The notes under the pieces were generated by a model. That model had not been told where the DNA came from and made no database searches. It saw only the letters and a program-made list of their open reading frames with translations. DNA of 64,000 nt. Origin: DATHGT01 sp035317605. Its GTDB lineage: Bacteria > Methylomirabilota > Methylomirabilia > Rokubacteriales > CSP1-6. The stretch lies in assembly GCA_035317605.1 (NCBI GenBank), contig DATHGT010000344.1:6107-70106 (forward strand). Direction: 5' to 3'. Positions 24,280 to 33,369 of this stretch are shown here, in pieces; the first letter of the stretch is position 1; each line of letters opens with the position of its first letter. The position numbers were made by a program, and so were the translations under genes.

Positions 24280-25980
24280 ATGTTTGCGACGGGTCTCTTC
24301 GCCCGCGCCGGTGCGGGGTTCCCCGACTTCTGGCCACTGACGGTGATTGTTCTCGTCGCGCTCGCGGTTCGACTGCTCGCCGTCTTCTCGTTCACGGGGG
24401 CCATCGACCCGGAGGGGTCGGAATACGCGCGGATCGCCGAGAACCTGACGGCCGGACACGGGTACGTCGGGATCGCCACGCCGGGGACTCAGCTGATCTT
24501 CCCGCCGCTCTTCCCGTTCATGATCGCCGCCGGATCGCAGGTGACGGGTCAGGCCGAGCTTGCCGGCCGGCTGGTTTCCGTGCTGATGGGGACGCTGCTC
24601 GTCGTGGTGGTCTTCTTCATCGCCCTGAACCTGTACGATCGGGCCACGGCGTACGTCGCCGCGTCGCTGATCGCCATCCACCCCTATCTGATCGGTTTCT
24701 CCTCCACCGTGTACGGCGAGATCACGTACATGACGCTGGCGCTCGCGGGAGTCTACTGGAGCGTTCGCGCGCTTCGTGAGTTCGCGCGGTCGGCGTTTTT
24801 TCTCGCCGGCCTCTTCTTCGGCCTGGCCTATTTGACTCGACCCGAGGCCGCCCTCTACCCGCTCCTCGCCCTCATCGTCACCTGGACCCACGTCTTCCTG
24901 ACGGACCGGGGCGCCTTCCGGCGAGTGGTGTGGCGTTCGCTGTGGCAGCCGGCGGTGTTCCTGGTGCTGGCCGCGCCGTACATCCTGTGGCTGCACGGGC
25001 AGACGGGCCAATGGCGGCTCGAGGGCAAGACTCCGCAGAATTATGCCGCCAGCCTCGAGGTGATGCGGGGGGCCGAGGTCGAGGAGGCGGAATTCGGGGT
25101 CGACAGCGATCTGACCGAGCGCGGGGTGCGGATCACCTCCAACCTCTCCGTTCTCCAGGCCGCCGATTTCGACGCGCGCGATCTGGTGAATTATCTACGC
25201 GGCAAGGCCAAGCACGTCGTGAAGTATCACCTCGACGTGATGAAGTTCACCGCCTTCGGATCGCCGCCCCTCCTCTTCTTCGCGATGTACGGATTGTTCC
25301 GCCGGCCGTGGCGGCGGGAGCTCGCCGCCAAGCAGATCCTCCTGCTCTCCGTCCTCGGGGTCAGCAGCGCCGCGCTGTTCTTCGCCTATTTCCTGACCGA
25401 TCGCTTCTTGCTGATCTTCGTTCCCATCCTCGTCGTGTGGGCGGCCAGAGGCATCGTGGAGCTCGCGCGATGGGCCGTCTCGACGTTGCGGCTGCTGCGC
25501 GGCGGCGTCTCACGATCCGCGCGCATCGAGCTCGGGCTCGTCCTGATCCTCGCGATGCTGATTCCCATCATCGCGGTCCCGGGCATGTTTCACCTGCAGC
25601 GGCAGAGCCGGCTGGGCCTGCCCCTGCGGACGGCGGGAGAATGGCTGAAGGCCCATGCGCCAGGGCCCAGGACGGTGATGGATGGCCCGACGCTGCTGGC
25701 CTTCCACGCGGCGGCGACGTTCGTGCCGTTTCCGTATTCCGACTCGGACGTCGCGATCCGGTATCTCGACAAGCGCCAGGTGAACTTTCTCGTCCTGAGC
25801 GACTACGGCCGCGAAACCTCGCCTCGCCCATACCTTCAGGCCTGGATGGATCAAGGGGTGCCGAGCGCCCGGGCCAGGCTGATCTACGATGTCCACCAGG
25901 AAGGCGCCGGCCGGGTCAGGATCTACGAGTGGGACCTGGCCGGTCGGAGTGAAAAGGAGAAGCCCGATGGCCATCGCTAG
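24280..25980 (+). CDS. GT-C fold glycosyltransferase (family 39/ArnT-like)
   Basis: A 566-residue polytopic inner-membrane protein. The first luminal loop has the acidic motif FSFTGAIDPEGSEYARIAEN typical of PMT/ArnT-type enzymes that use polyprenyl-phosphate sugars. About ten hydrophobic helices follow up to residue 430. A soluble C-terminal part (LPLRTAGEWLKAHAPGPRTV and onward) resembles the periplasmic domain of these enzymes. No Shine-Dalgarno is clear at the ATG. Its last 14 nt overlap the start of the next gene. It lies between a dead and a live copy of the same hydrolase. Substrate unknown; cell-surface glycosylation likely. Confidence 0.82.
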   Translation: MFATGLFARAGAGFPDFWPLTVIVLVALAVRLLAVFSFTGAIDPEGSEYARIAENLTAGHGYVGIATPGTQLIFPPLFPFMIAAGSQVTGQAELAGRLVSVLMGTLLVVVVFFIALNLYDRATAYVAASLIAIHPYLIGFSSTVYGEITYMTLALAGVYWSVRALREFARSAFFLAGLFFGLAYLTRPEAALYPLLALIVTWTHVFLTDRGAFRRVVWRSLWQPAVFLVLAAPYILWLHGQTGQWRLEGKTPQNYAASLEVMRGAEVEEAEFGVDSDLTERGVRITSNLSVLQAADFDARDLVNYLRGKAKHVVKYHLDVMKFTAFGSPPLLFFAMYGLFRRPWRRELAAKQILLLSVLGVSSAALFFAYFLTDRFLLIFVPILVVWAARGIVELARWAVSTLRLLRGGVSRSARIELGLVLILAMLIPIIAVPGMFHLQRQSRLGLPLRTAGEWLKAHAPGPRTVMDGPTLLAFHAAATFVPFPYSDSDVAIRYLDKRQVNFLVLSDYGRETSPRPYLQAWMDQGVPSARARLIYDVHQEGAGRVRIYEWDLAGRSEKEKPDGHR

Positions 25981-26803
25981 CGTCCGCGGCGTCGACATCA
26001 ATTATCAGGTCGTCGGTGACCGTGGCCCGTGGGTGGCGCTCTCTCCCGGGGGCCGGCGCGATCTCGGCGGCGTCCTGCCGCTGGCCGAGCTGGTCGCGAA
26101 GGCGGGGTACCGCGTGCTGATTCACGATCGCCGCAACTGCGGCGCCTCCGACGTCGTCATCGAGGGCGAGGAATCAGAGTACGAGATCTGGGCCGACGAC
26201 CTCTACGAGCTGCTCTCCAAGCTCGATGCCCTGCCGGCCGTCGTCGGCGGCAGCTCCTCGGGCTGCCGGCTGTCGCTGCTGTTCGCGCTCCGCCATCCCG
26301 AGGCCGTCCGCGCGCTGCTGCTGTGGCGCGTGACCGGCGGGCCCTTCGCCGCGCAGCGGCTGGGCCACAATTACTACGGTCAGTTCATCGAGGCGGCCAC
26401 CCAGGGCGGCATGGCCGCGGTCTGCGCGACCGAGTTCTTCCGCGAGCGGATCGCGCGCAATCCGGCCAATCGCGAGCGGCTGCTCGCCCTCGATCCCAGG
26501 CGCTTCATCGACGTGATGGCGCACTGGCGCGAGTACTTCACCCGCGACGCCGACCTCCCGGTCATCGGCGCCAGCGAGACCGACCTCCGCTCCATCAGCA
26601 TCCCAGCCTGCGTGATTCCCGGCAACGACTGGACGCACCCGCGCCGCGTCGGCGAGGCGGCGAGCCGTCTCCTGCCCAAGGCCGAGCTGCACATCCTCAT
26701 GCCCCAGGACATGGAGGTCGACCTCTTCATCGAAGCCTGGGACGACAAGCGCGAGGAGATGGCCGCGATCTTCGTCGACTTCCTGAAGCGCGCGGCTTCC
26801 TGA
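25967..26803 (+). CDS. Alpha/beta hydrolase
   Basis: A 278-residue protein of the alpha/beta hydrolase superfamily. WVALSPGGRRDLGGVLPLAE is the oxyanion region, VLIHDRRNCGASDV the strand-4 motif and VVGGSSSGCRLSLLFAL the nucleophile elbow. The acid Asp may be in VIPGNDWTHP; a C-terminal catalytic His is not obvious (MPQDMEVDLF stands where it is expected), so activity is uncertain. The ATG at 25967 has AAGGAGA upstream, inside the end of the glycosyltransferase gene. A truncated copy lies at 24087. Confidence 0.82.
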   Translation: MAIASVRGVDINYQVVGDRGPWVALSPGGRRDLGGVLPLAELVAKAGYRVLIHDRRNCGASDVVIEGEESEYEIWADDLYELLSKLDALPAVVGGSSSGCRLSLLFALRHPEAVRALLLWRVTGGPFAAQRLGHNYYGQFIEAATQGGMAAVCATEFFRERIARNPANRERLLALDPRRFIDVMAHWREYFTRDADLPVIGASETDLRSISIPACVIPGNDWTHPRRVGEAASRLLPKAELHILMPQDMEVDLFIEAWDDKREEMAAIFVDFLKRAAS

Positions 26804-26858
26804 CGAGGACTTCCTACTGCTTGCTCGCTCGCGGAGCTTCCGCTAGCGTGGGGGCACC

Positions 26859-27251
26859 ATGCCCGAGCGGCACCAGGACTGGATGCGCCAAGCACGACTC
26901 GATCTCGATCATGCGCGGCTGGCGGCACGGGAGCGTCATCTCGAGTGGGCGGTCTTCGCGGCGCAGCAGGCGGCCGAGAAGGCGTGTAAGGCACTGCACA
27001 TGTCGCTCGGCGGGGATGCCTGGGGCCATGACCTGACGGCCTTACTCGGTGCGCTGCCCGAGGGGCAACGCGCCGCCGATGAGCTGGTCGACCGCGCCAA
27101 GGCCCTCGACAAGCACTACATTCCCTCGCGCTATCCCAACGGGTTTGATCAGGGAATTCCGCGTGACCACTACACGGAGCGTGAGGCGCAAACGGCGATC
27201 GCCGACGCCGAGGCCATCCTTGAGTTCTGTGCGCGTTCGATACCTCGATAG
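26859..27251 (+). CDS. HEPN domain protein
   Basis: A 130-residue helical HEPN protein. DWMRQARLDLDHARLAARER and WAVFAAQQAAEKACKALHM are the family core, with RAKALDKHYIPSRYPNGF later. RAKALDKH fits the R-x4-6-H motif of HEPN RNases. The downstream nucleotidyltransferase gene overlaps it by 23 bp, the standard HEPN-MNT arrangement. In characterised pairs the MNT partner inactivates the HEPN toxin by nucleotide transfer. Toxin activity here is inferred. There is no clear Shine-Dalgarno upstream of the ATG. Confidence 0.85.
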   Translation: MPERHQDWMRQARLDLDHARLAARERHLEWAVFAAQQAAEKACKALHMSLGGDAWGHDLTALLGALPEGQRAADELVDRAKALDKHYIPSRYPNGFDQGIPRDHYTEREAQTAIADAEAILEFCARSIPR

Positions 27252-27573
27252 GGATGCCGTGCTGGCATCGCTCCGCGAGCTGGCCACGCGGCTGGGCACG
27301 GAGCGTCCCGAGATCCAGGAGATTCGTCTCTTCGGCTCACTGGCCCGCGGCCAACGCAACCCCTTCGCCGACGCCGACCTCCTGATCGTCCTCGACTCCT
27401 CGGACGTCCCCGCGCGCGAGCGGATTCCCCGCTACAAACCCACGCGCATTCCACTGCCGGTGGATCTGACGGTCTGCACACGGGATGAACTCGCGCGCGA
27501 GCTCGCCGCGGGGAATCGATTCCTGAATCGACTGCTCAGTGAGAGTGTGGTTCTCTACATACGGCCGGCGTAG
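27229..27573 (+). CDS. MNT-type nucleotidyltransferase (antitoxin-like)
   Basis: A 114-residue minimal nucleotidyltransferase. LFGSLARGQRNPFADADLLI gives the GS-x10-DxD catalytic signature, and the third Asp is in PLPVDLTVCT. The GTG at 27229 is the most likely start (a TTG at 27220 is possible), which places it inside the end of the HEPN gene and implies coupled translation. Expected role: antitoxin that nucleotidylates the HEPN partner. The 120 bp after its stop hold nothing I recognise. Confidence 0.85.
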   Translation: MRVRYLDRDAVLASLRELATRLGTERPEIQEIRLFGSLARGQRNPFADADLLIVLDSSDVPARERIPRYKPTRIPLPVDLTVCTRDELARELAAGNRFLNRLLSESVVLYIRPA

Positions 27574-27693
27574 CGTGGAGAGTCGGCAAATTCGAAGGCT
27601 CTTGGCTTTTTCGCCACCGAGAAACTTGAAGGATGAACCGCAAGCACGACACCGAATGACTCAACCGCCGCCACAGATCGGGGCGGGGCGGGA

Positions 27694-28452
27694 TCAGCCG
27701 CGCCGGAACGCGTGCTCGCCCCACTCGTACTCGATCGTCACGTGGCAGGAGCGGCCCTTCACCGAGTAACGGGCCGCGCGCTCGGAGCCGGGGCCCGCGT
27801 GCGAGATGACGTCCGGCGGCAGGGTGCCGTCGGGCGGGATCTGCTGCCGCCGCTGGTGCACGCGACCGGCATACCGCGATTCGACGACGACCTCCTCGCC
27901 GGGAACGAAGCCCCGTCCGGTGGCGAGGAACCGCTGACCGCGATGAGAGACGAGCTCCAGGGTGACCACGCACCATCCGTCTTGCTCGACGATGGGCCGT
28001 GGGATCACCCGCGTGAACGCCGTGATCGCACGATCCTCGGAGACGATCGCCACTTCCCAGATGGCGCCCCGGAAGTACGCTCCGGGGTCGAACACCATCT
28101 CGTTCAGGTCGCGGGCCCGGCCGTTGGAATCCTGAATGGAGATGAGCTTGCCGGCGCCGTCCGCGCGAAATCCCGAGACCACTTCGTGAAACCCGTGAGC
28201 GAAATCCCGCGTCCAGACGCCGAACGTCACCCCGGGCGGCACCCCGGTCGCGACCAGACGATATCGCCGCGAGGACGAGAACACGGCCGGGATCTGCGGC
28301 AGCTCGACGAGCTCCAGACGGATGCCGGGGGTGGCGCGGCGGGGGTCGAGGATCGCCGGATCGTGCGCGGTCACGCGCGCGGCCGACACGAACAGCAGGA
28401 GGACCGTGAGCGCGAGGCTCGGCGCGATCCGTCGAGGTGACCCGGGCCTCAC
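27694..28452 (-). CDS. Secreted protein coupled to a copper-radical oxidase
   Basis: A 252-residue exported protein of unknown family. The GTG start at 28452 overlaps the oxidase stop by 4 nt (GTGA). Residues 1-29 form a signal peptide (RRIAPSLALTVLLLFVSAAR then VTA). The mature part looks all-beta: YRLVATGVPPGVTFGVWTRD, NEMVFDPGAYFRGAIWEVAI and RSCHVTIEYEWGEHAF. It has several His, two Cys and no membrane anchor. Strict coupling to the oxidase suggests a subunit, maturation factor or substrate-presenting partner; no direct evidence for any of these. Confidence 0.7.
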   Translation of the reverse strand: MRPGSPRRIAPSLALTVLLLFVSAARVTAHDPAILDPRRATPGIRLELVELPQIPAVFSSSRRYRLVATGVPPGVTFGVWTRDFAHGFHEVVSGFRADGAGKLISIQDSNGRARDLNEMVFDPGAYFRGAIWEVAIVSEDRAITAFTRVIPRPIVEQDGWCVVTLELVSHRGQRFLATGRGFVPGEEVVVESRYAGRVHQRRQQIPPDGTLPPDVISHAGPGSERAARYSVKGRSCHVTIEYEWGEHAFRRG

Positions 28453-31400
28453 TGGATTCTGATCGTCGCCGCCACGGACGGCACGCCGTTGGTGTCGACG
28501 AGGAAGAGCATGTAGTGTCCCGGCGGCGCGAGATTGGCGTTGGCCGGGGCCTGCACGCTGAGGCTGCCGCTTCCCGCGGTGAACCCCAGCGAGAGGAATC
28601 GCTGGTCCATGTTGATGGCGTGCGTCACCGAGCCGAGCCTGATGAGGGCGACGGACGCGATCCGCCCGGCGTCGGGCGTGCCGACCGCCATCGTCGCACC
28701 ATAGGTGGCGCTGCCGGGGGCCGCGGTGATGGTGGGCCGCGCTCCTTTGAAGAGATACGGGGGCGAGTACAGCTGGCCGCTGAGCTGATCGGTCGGCTCG
28801 TCGACCCCGTTGAACCGGCCCCCGCCCATGACGAGCACGCGGGCATCGGGCATCAGCAGCGCGGTGGAATGATACAGGCGGGGCGCGGCCATGCTGGCCA
28901 CGGTGGTCCACGTCTCGGTCGCCGGAGACCAGATCTCGGCGGGCAACGCGCCGCCGCTGACGCCCACGGCGTCGGTGGTGGCGCCGCCTCCGGTCACCAG
29001 CACGGTGCCGTCGGGCAGGACGGTCAGGACGTGATAGGTGCGCGCGTAGGCCATGGGAGCGAGCTGCCGCCACCGTGGCGCCGGTTGCGTCGTGTCGATG
29101 ACGTACGTGGTCGCGGCCGACGGCACCACGGGGTCGTCGGGATGGTAGGAGGTTCCCGCTTTCAGGATCTTCCCCGGCAGGTACATCACCGCGCTGCCCC
29201 CGTCCACGGGATCGGGATCGACTGGGGTCCAGGTTTGCGCGGCGACGTCGAGGATCGAGCTGACGATCGGATGTTCCGAGGTGCTGGAGGCCAGCACGCG
29301 TCCGTCCGGGAGGACGTGCATATGCGGATAGTACGGGAGCGCCAGCGACGCCGCCGACAGCTCGGTCCACGTGTTCGTCTGCGGATTGTAGACTTCCGGG
29401 AGCGGGGCATCGCAGCCCGCGCAGCCCATCTCGCCCGCGGTGACGAGGACGCGCCCGTCCGGTAGCGTCGTCACCGTGGGATACCAGCGCGCCGTGCGCA
29501 TCGGGCCCACGAGCGACCACGCGCGCGTGGCCGGATCGAAGAGGTTCGTGTCGGTCACTCCCGTGTGCCCTCCCTCGTGCCCGCCCGCGAAGAGCACGCG
29601 GCCGTCGGCGAGGTGGCAGTGGCCCGAGCAGAAGATGTTGGTGTTGTTGTTCCGGACGAGGGTGAACGTGTTCGTGGCGGGATTCCAGAGGCGGGCGTCG
29701 TTGCCCAGCCATTGACCGTCGGAGATCAAGACCTCGCCGGTCGGGAGCAAGCTCGCGTGCACGGCCACGATGGGCCACGCCATGGGCGCCGCCCACTGAC
29801 CGACGAGGGCCGGAGTGGCCGCGGCGACCGTGACCGGGACCGGCGCGCTGGTCGTGGAATTGCCGGCCGGATCGCGCGCGATCGCCGTGAGCGTATGTCC
29901 GCCGCCGGACACCGTCGTCGTGTCCCAGGCCACCGCGTACGGTGTCGACGTCACCTCCGCGCCCACGGGCTGGCCGTCGACGAAGAACGCGACGCCGGCG
30001 ATCCCGACGTCGTCCGACGCGGCGGCCGAGATCGTGGTCGTGCCGGAGACCGTGGAGCCGGACGCCGGCGCGGTGATGGCGACGCTCGGCGGCGAGTTGT
30101 CGGGTGGCGGAGGCGTCGCGCTGAACGCGACGAGCTGCATGATCCAGAACCCGGAGCCGGTGAGGGGGGCGGTGGCGGAGTAGGTACCGGCGGCCGTGAC
30201 GATGCGGTCTTCCACGATGTCGCCGTCGGGGACGGTGATCATCCGGGACGTGAACCCGGTGCCGGGGCCGGCAGTCCCGGTGGCCACGAGGTTGGCGGCC
30301 ACCAGCAGCACGTTGGCCGCGCTGGTGGTGAGGGATCCGGTGCTCGCCGTGACGCTCGATCCGGTGGCGGCGACGGCTCCATGCAGGGGGTTGATGGCAT
30401 CGAGGCCGCCGTACTCGAGGATGCGGATATCGGGATAGACCGCGGCGGTCGAGAAGCGGACGGTCACGGTGTTCGCCCCGCTGCGGATGTTCTTCGCGAA
30501 ATAGATGGCCTGCGAGGCCTGACCGGCGCGGACCGTGGGCCCGACGGCGACGGCGTACGGATTGGCGGCGGAATCGATGACGGAAGACACCGTGGCCGAC
30601 GCGTCATTCCAGCCGACCACGACGACGTTGAGGTTCCCGGCGCTCTGGGCGGCGGGGAAGGCCACCGTGACCGTCGTCTGCGGGGACTGGGGCACCGCGT
30701 AGGCGCCCTGGACGAAGCGGATCGTGGCGGCGGCGTTGGTGACGGTGACCGGGACCGCGACGCTCGTGCTGACGTTACCGGCGGCGTCGCGCGCCCGCGC
30801 CGATACGGTATGGGCGCCGTTGGAGGCGGTGGTCGTGTTCCAGGGCAGCGAGAACGGTGGACCGGACTGCTCGGCGCCCAGCGCGACGCCGTCGAGCAGG
30901 AACTGCACGCCGGCCACGCCGACGTTGTCCGATGCCGTGGCGGTCACGGTGACGACGCCCGACACGCTCGCCCCGGAATTCGGTGCCGTGATGCTCACCG
31001 TGGGTGGTGTTGAGTCGAGCGCGGTGTACGTCACACTCAGGGTCGCCGTCCTGATGTTGCCCGCGGCATCGCGGGCGGTGACGGTGAGCACGTTGGTGCC
31101 GGCCTGAAGCGCGATGCCGCCGGCGGACCAGGTGGTCGTGCCGGTCGCCACGCCGCTGCCGCCTCGATCGCTGGCCCACGAGACCTGGGTGACCCCGACG
31201 TTGTCCGCCGCGGTGCCGCCGAGCGTGAGCGGGCTGGTGCTGGTGGCGTACGTCGGTCCCGTGGTCGGCGTGGAGATCGTCACGGTCGGCGGCGTGGAGT
31301 CGGGCGCGTTGTACGTCACGCTCAGCGTCGCGACACCACTGTTGCCCGCGGCATCGCGGGCGGTGACGGTGAGCACGTTGGTGCCGGCCAGGAGCGCGAT

Positions 31401-32288
31401 GCCGCCCGCGGACCAGGTGGTCGTGCCGGTCGCGACACCGCTGCCGCCCCGGTCGCTGGCCCACGAGACCTGGGTGACCCCGACGTTGTCGGCCGCGGTG
31501 CCGCCGAGGGTGAGCGGGCTGGTGCTCGTGGTGTACGTCGCCGCCGTGGTCGGCGTGGTGATGGTGGCGGTCGGCGGCGTGGTGTCCGGCGGAGCACCAC
31601 CGGCGGCGGCTTTGAACGCGACGAGCTGCATGACCCAGAACCCGCTGGAGCTGAGGGGCGCGGTGGCGCTGTAGGAGCCGGCGGCCGTGACGATGCGGTC
31701 TTCCACGATGTCGCCGTCGGGAGTGGTGATCATGCGAGAGGTGTAGCCGGCGCCCGGACCGGTGGTGCCGGTGGCGACGACGTTGGCGGCCACGAGGAGG
31801 ACGTTGGGTGTCGTGGTGGTGAGGGCGCCGCTGCTCGACGAGGCACTCGAGCCGGTGCTGGCGGCGGCCGCGTGCAGGGGGTTGGCGGGATCGAGGCCGC
31901 TGTACTCGAGGATGCGGATGTCGGGATAGATCGCCGGCTTGGTGAAGCGGACGGTGACCGTGTTGGCGCCGCTGCGGATGTTCTTGGCGTAATAGATGGC
32001 CTGCGTGGCCTTGCCGGGACGGACCGTGGGGCCGACGGCGAGCGCGTACGGGTTGGCGGCGGAATCGACGACCGAAGACACGGCGGCGGACGCGTCGTTC
32101 CAGCCGACGACGACGACGTTGAGGTTCCCCGCGGTCTGGGCGGCCGGAAAGCCCACGGTGACGGAGGTCTGTGGGGATTGGGGGACCGCGTAGCTGCTCT
32201 GGACGTAGCGAATCGTGGGGACCTGAGCCGCCACGGGACTGACCTGTGCGACCACCAGAAACATCAGCACGCCAGCCAATACGATCAC
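28449..32288 (-). CDS. Secreted copper-radical oxidase (galactose/glyoxal oxidase-like) with duplicated modules
   Basis: A 1279-residue exported enzyme. Signal peptide 1-22. Module A (about 24-232), three Ig-like domains (about 235-330, 330-425, 428-520), a second copy of module A (about 524-730), a fourth Ig-like domain (to about 825), a kelch propeller (about 827-1165) and a C-terminal early-set domain. The copper-radical ligands of galactose oxidase are all recognisable: Cys887 (NIFCSGH), Tyr936 (RWYPT), Tyr1139-His1140 (RLYHST) and His1223 (THAINMDQ), with spacings close to 228/272/495-496/581 of the fungal enzyme. The stacking Trp290 equivalent is absent, as in glyoxal oxidases. Likely oxidises a carbohydrate or small alcohol/aldehyde outside the cell, making H2O2. 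Confidence 0.9.
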   Translation of the reverse strand: MIVLAGVLMFLVVAQVSPVAAQVPTIRYVQSSYAVPQSPQTSVTVGFPAAQTAGNLNVVVVGWNDASAAVSSVVDSAANPYALAVGPTVRPGKATQAIYYAKNIRSGANTVTVRFTKPAIYPDIRILEYSGLDPANPLHAAAASTGSSASSSSGALTTTTPNVLLVAANVVATGTTGPGAGYTSRMITTPDGDIVEDRIVTAAGSYSATAPLSSSGFWVMQLVAFKAAAGGAPPDTTPPTATITTPTTAATYTTSTSPLTLGGTAADNVGVTQVSWASDRGGSGVATGTTTWSAGGIALLAGTNVLTVTARDAAGNSGVATLSVTYNAPDSTPPTVTISTPTTGPTYATSTSPLTLGGTAADNVGVTQVSWASDRGGSGVATGTTTWSAGGIALQAGTNVLTVTARDAAGNIRTATLSVTYTALDSTPPTVSITAPNSGASVSGVVTVTATASDNVGVAGVQFLLDGVALGAEQSGPPFSLPWNTTTASNGAHTVSARARDAAGNVSTSVAVPVTVTNAAATIRFVQGAYAVPQSPQTTVTVAFPAAQSAGNLNVVVVGWNDASATVSSVIDSAANPYAVAVGPTVRAGQASQAIYFAKNIRSGANTVTVRFSTAAVYPDIRILEYGGLDAINPLHGAVAATGSSVTASTGSLTTSAANVLLVAANLVATGTAGPGTGFTSRMITVPDGDIVEDRIVTAAGTYSATAPLTGSGFWIMQLVAFSATPPPPDNSPPSVAITAPASGSTVSGTTTISAAASDDVGIAGVAFFVDGQPVGAEVTSTPYAVAWDTTTVSGGGHTLTAIARDPAGNSTTSAPVPVTVAAATPALVGQWAAPMAWPIVAVHASLLPTGEVLISDGQWLGNDARLWNPATNTFTLVRNNNTNIFCSGHCHLADGRVLFAGGHEGGHTGVTDTNLFDPATRAWSLVGPMRTARWYPTVTTLPDGRVLVTAGEMGCAGCDAPLPEVYNPQTNTWTELSAASLALPYYPHMHVLPDGRVLASSTSEHPIVSSILDVAAQTWTPVDPDPVDGGSAVMYLPGKILKAGTSYHPDDPVVPSAATTYVIDTTQPAPRWRQLAPMAYARTYHVLTVLPDGTVLVTGGGATTDAVGVSGGALPAEIWSPATETWTTVASMAAPRLYHSTALLMPDARVLVMGGGRFNGVDEPTDQLSGQLYSPPYLFKGARPTITAAPGSATYGATMAVGTPDAGRIASVALIRLGSVTHAINMDQRFLSLGFTAGSGSLSVQAPANANLAPPGHYMLFLVDTNGVPSVAATIRIQ
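30180..32215 (-). repeat. Internal duplications in the oxidase gene
   Basis: A module of about 540 bp occurs twice, 1491 bp (497 codons) apart; for example GCGGCCGTGACGATGCGGTC starts at 30190 and 31681. Between them two Ig-like units repeat with a 285-bp (95-codon) period, seen from 31095 and 31380. DNA identity is high in both, so duplication is fairly recent. Confidence 0.85.
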
Positions 32289-32495
32289 GTTCGCGTTCCT
32301 CTCCCTGCCGCTTCAGGGCTGGGGTCGACGGCCTTCGAGACCGTGCCCCCCTGACGGGGCACAAAGATAGCATTTTTACGGGGGCTGTCGGCTGAGGGGG
32401 CGGCGCCGGATCTCCGGGGTCGCATTGCCCTCCCTGGCCTTTTCTGATACACCCGCCACGCGGAGCGGCTGCGCTCGCATGGGAGGATCGCCGGC

Positions 32496-33356
32496 ATGAC
32501 GACGGACGTGTACGCGGGCAAGGATCTGGGGACGCTCGATCTCACGATCACGGCCGAGATGGTTGACCACTACGTCAAGGGGCTCGACGAGCCGAACCCC
32601 TGGTACACGACCACGTCGCCGTTCGGCGGACCGGTGGCCCCGGTGATCGTCTACCAGCAGGCGGACAGCCAGTTCAAGGGCTGGTACCTCGACAACCTCT
32701 TCGGCAACCTGTGGAGGCGCCAGGAGTGGGAGATCTACGCGCCGACGCGGGTGGGGCAGACCCTGCGCTGCACCGCTCGGGTGGCCGAGCGGTATCGCCG
32801 GCGCGATCGCGACGTGGTGGCCCAGGAGATGTGGGTGCGCGACGACGCCGGGCAGCTGATCGCGCGCAGCGTCCATCACCAGAGCTTTCTGGCCGAGCAA
32901 ACCAGCGGCGAGGTCACGCTGCGCGATCCCGCGGCCAAGGAAGGTGCCCGACAACACGTCGACCCCGCCGGGGAGCCGCTGTCGCTGGAGCTGCGGAAGA
33001 CGTTCACCGAGGCGATGTGCGGCGAGTTCTTCTTCACGAGCCGGAACTATCACAACGACAAGGACGCCTCGAAAGAGTTGGGCTTCGGCGACACCGTGAT
33101 CGGCGGGCGCATGACGCTCTCCTGCGTCACCGAGCTGCTGACCCGGCACTTCGGCCGCGGCTTCTACCTGGGCGGCCGCCTGGACGTGAAGTTCACCAAC
33201 GTGCTGTGGCCGAACGAGCCCTTCACCACCCGCGGGATCATCACGGGGCGCCGCGTCGAGGGCGGCCAGACGCGGGCCGAGGTCACGGTGTTCTGCGAGA
33301 AGGCCGACGGGACCAAGATCATCGTGGCCGACGCCAGCGCGCTCGAGCAGAGCTGA
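32496..33356 (+). CDS. MaoC-like double hot-dog hydratase family protein
   Basis: A 286-residue protein with two hot-dog halves of the MaoC/(R)-hydratase type. The first half has TITAEMVDHYVKGLDEPNPW and FGGPVAPVIVYQQADSQF; the second has RNYHNDKDASKELGFGDTVI and GGRMTLSCVTELL. The N-D-D/H pattern of catalytic hydratases is only partly clear, so hydration of an enoyl-CoA is likely but not certain. GGGAGG lies about 10 nt before the ATG. The alcohol dehydrogenase gene follows after 13 nt, so they are an operon. The 207 bp upstream (32289-32495) hold the divergent promoters, with nothing else recognised. Confidence 0.82.
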   Translation: MTTDVYAGKDLGTLDLTITAEMVDHYVKGLDEPNPWYTTTSPFGGPVAPVIVYQQADSQFKGWYLDNLFGNLWRRQEWEIYAPTRVGQTLRCTARVAERYRRRDRDVVAQEMWVRDDAGQLIARSVHHQSFLAEQTSGEVTLRDPAAKEGARQHVDPAGEPLSLELRKTFTEAMCGEFFFTSRNYHNDKDASKELGFGDTVIGGRMTLSCVTELLTRHFGRGFYLGGRLDVKFTNVLWPNEPFTTRGIITGRRVEGGQTRAEVTVFCEKADGTKIIVADASALEQS

Positions 33357-33369
33357 GGAGGAGGACACC

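Noticed and set aside
28449..32373. Long open frames on both strands opposite the oxidase gene
   Set aside because: Composition-driven shadows. They are rich in Arg/Gly/Ala, lack motifs, and the minus-strand frame has a signal peptide and copper-oxidase residues.
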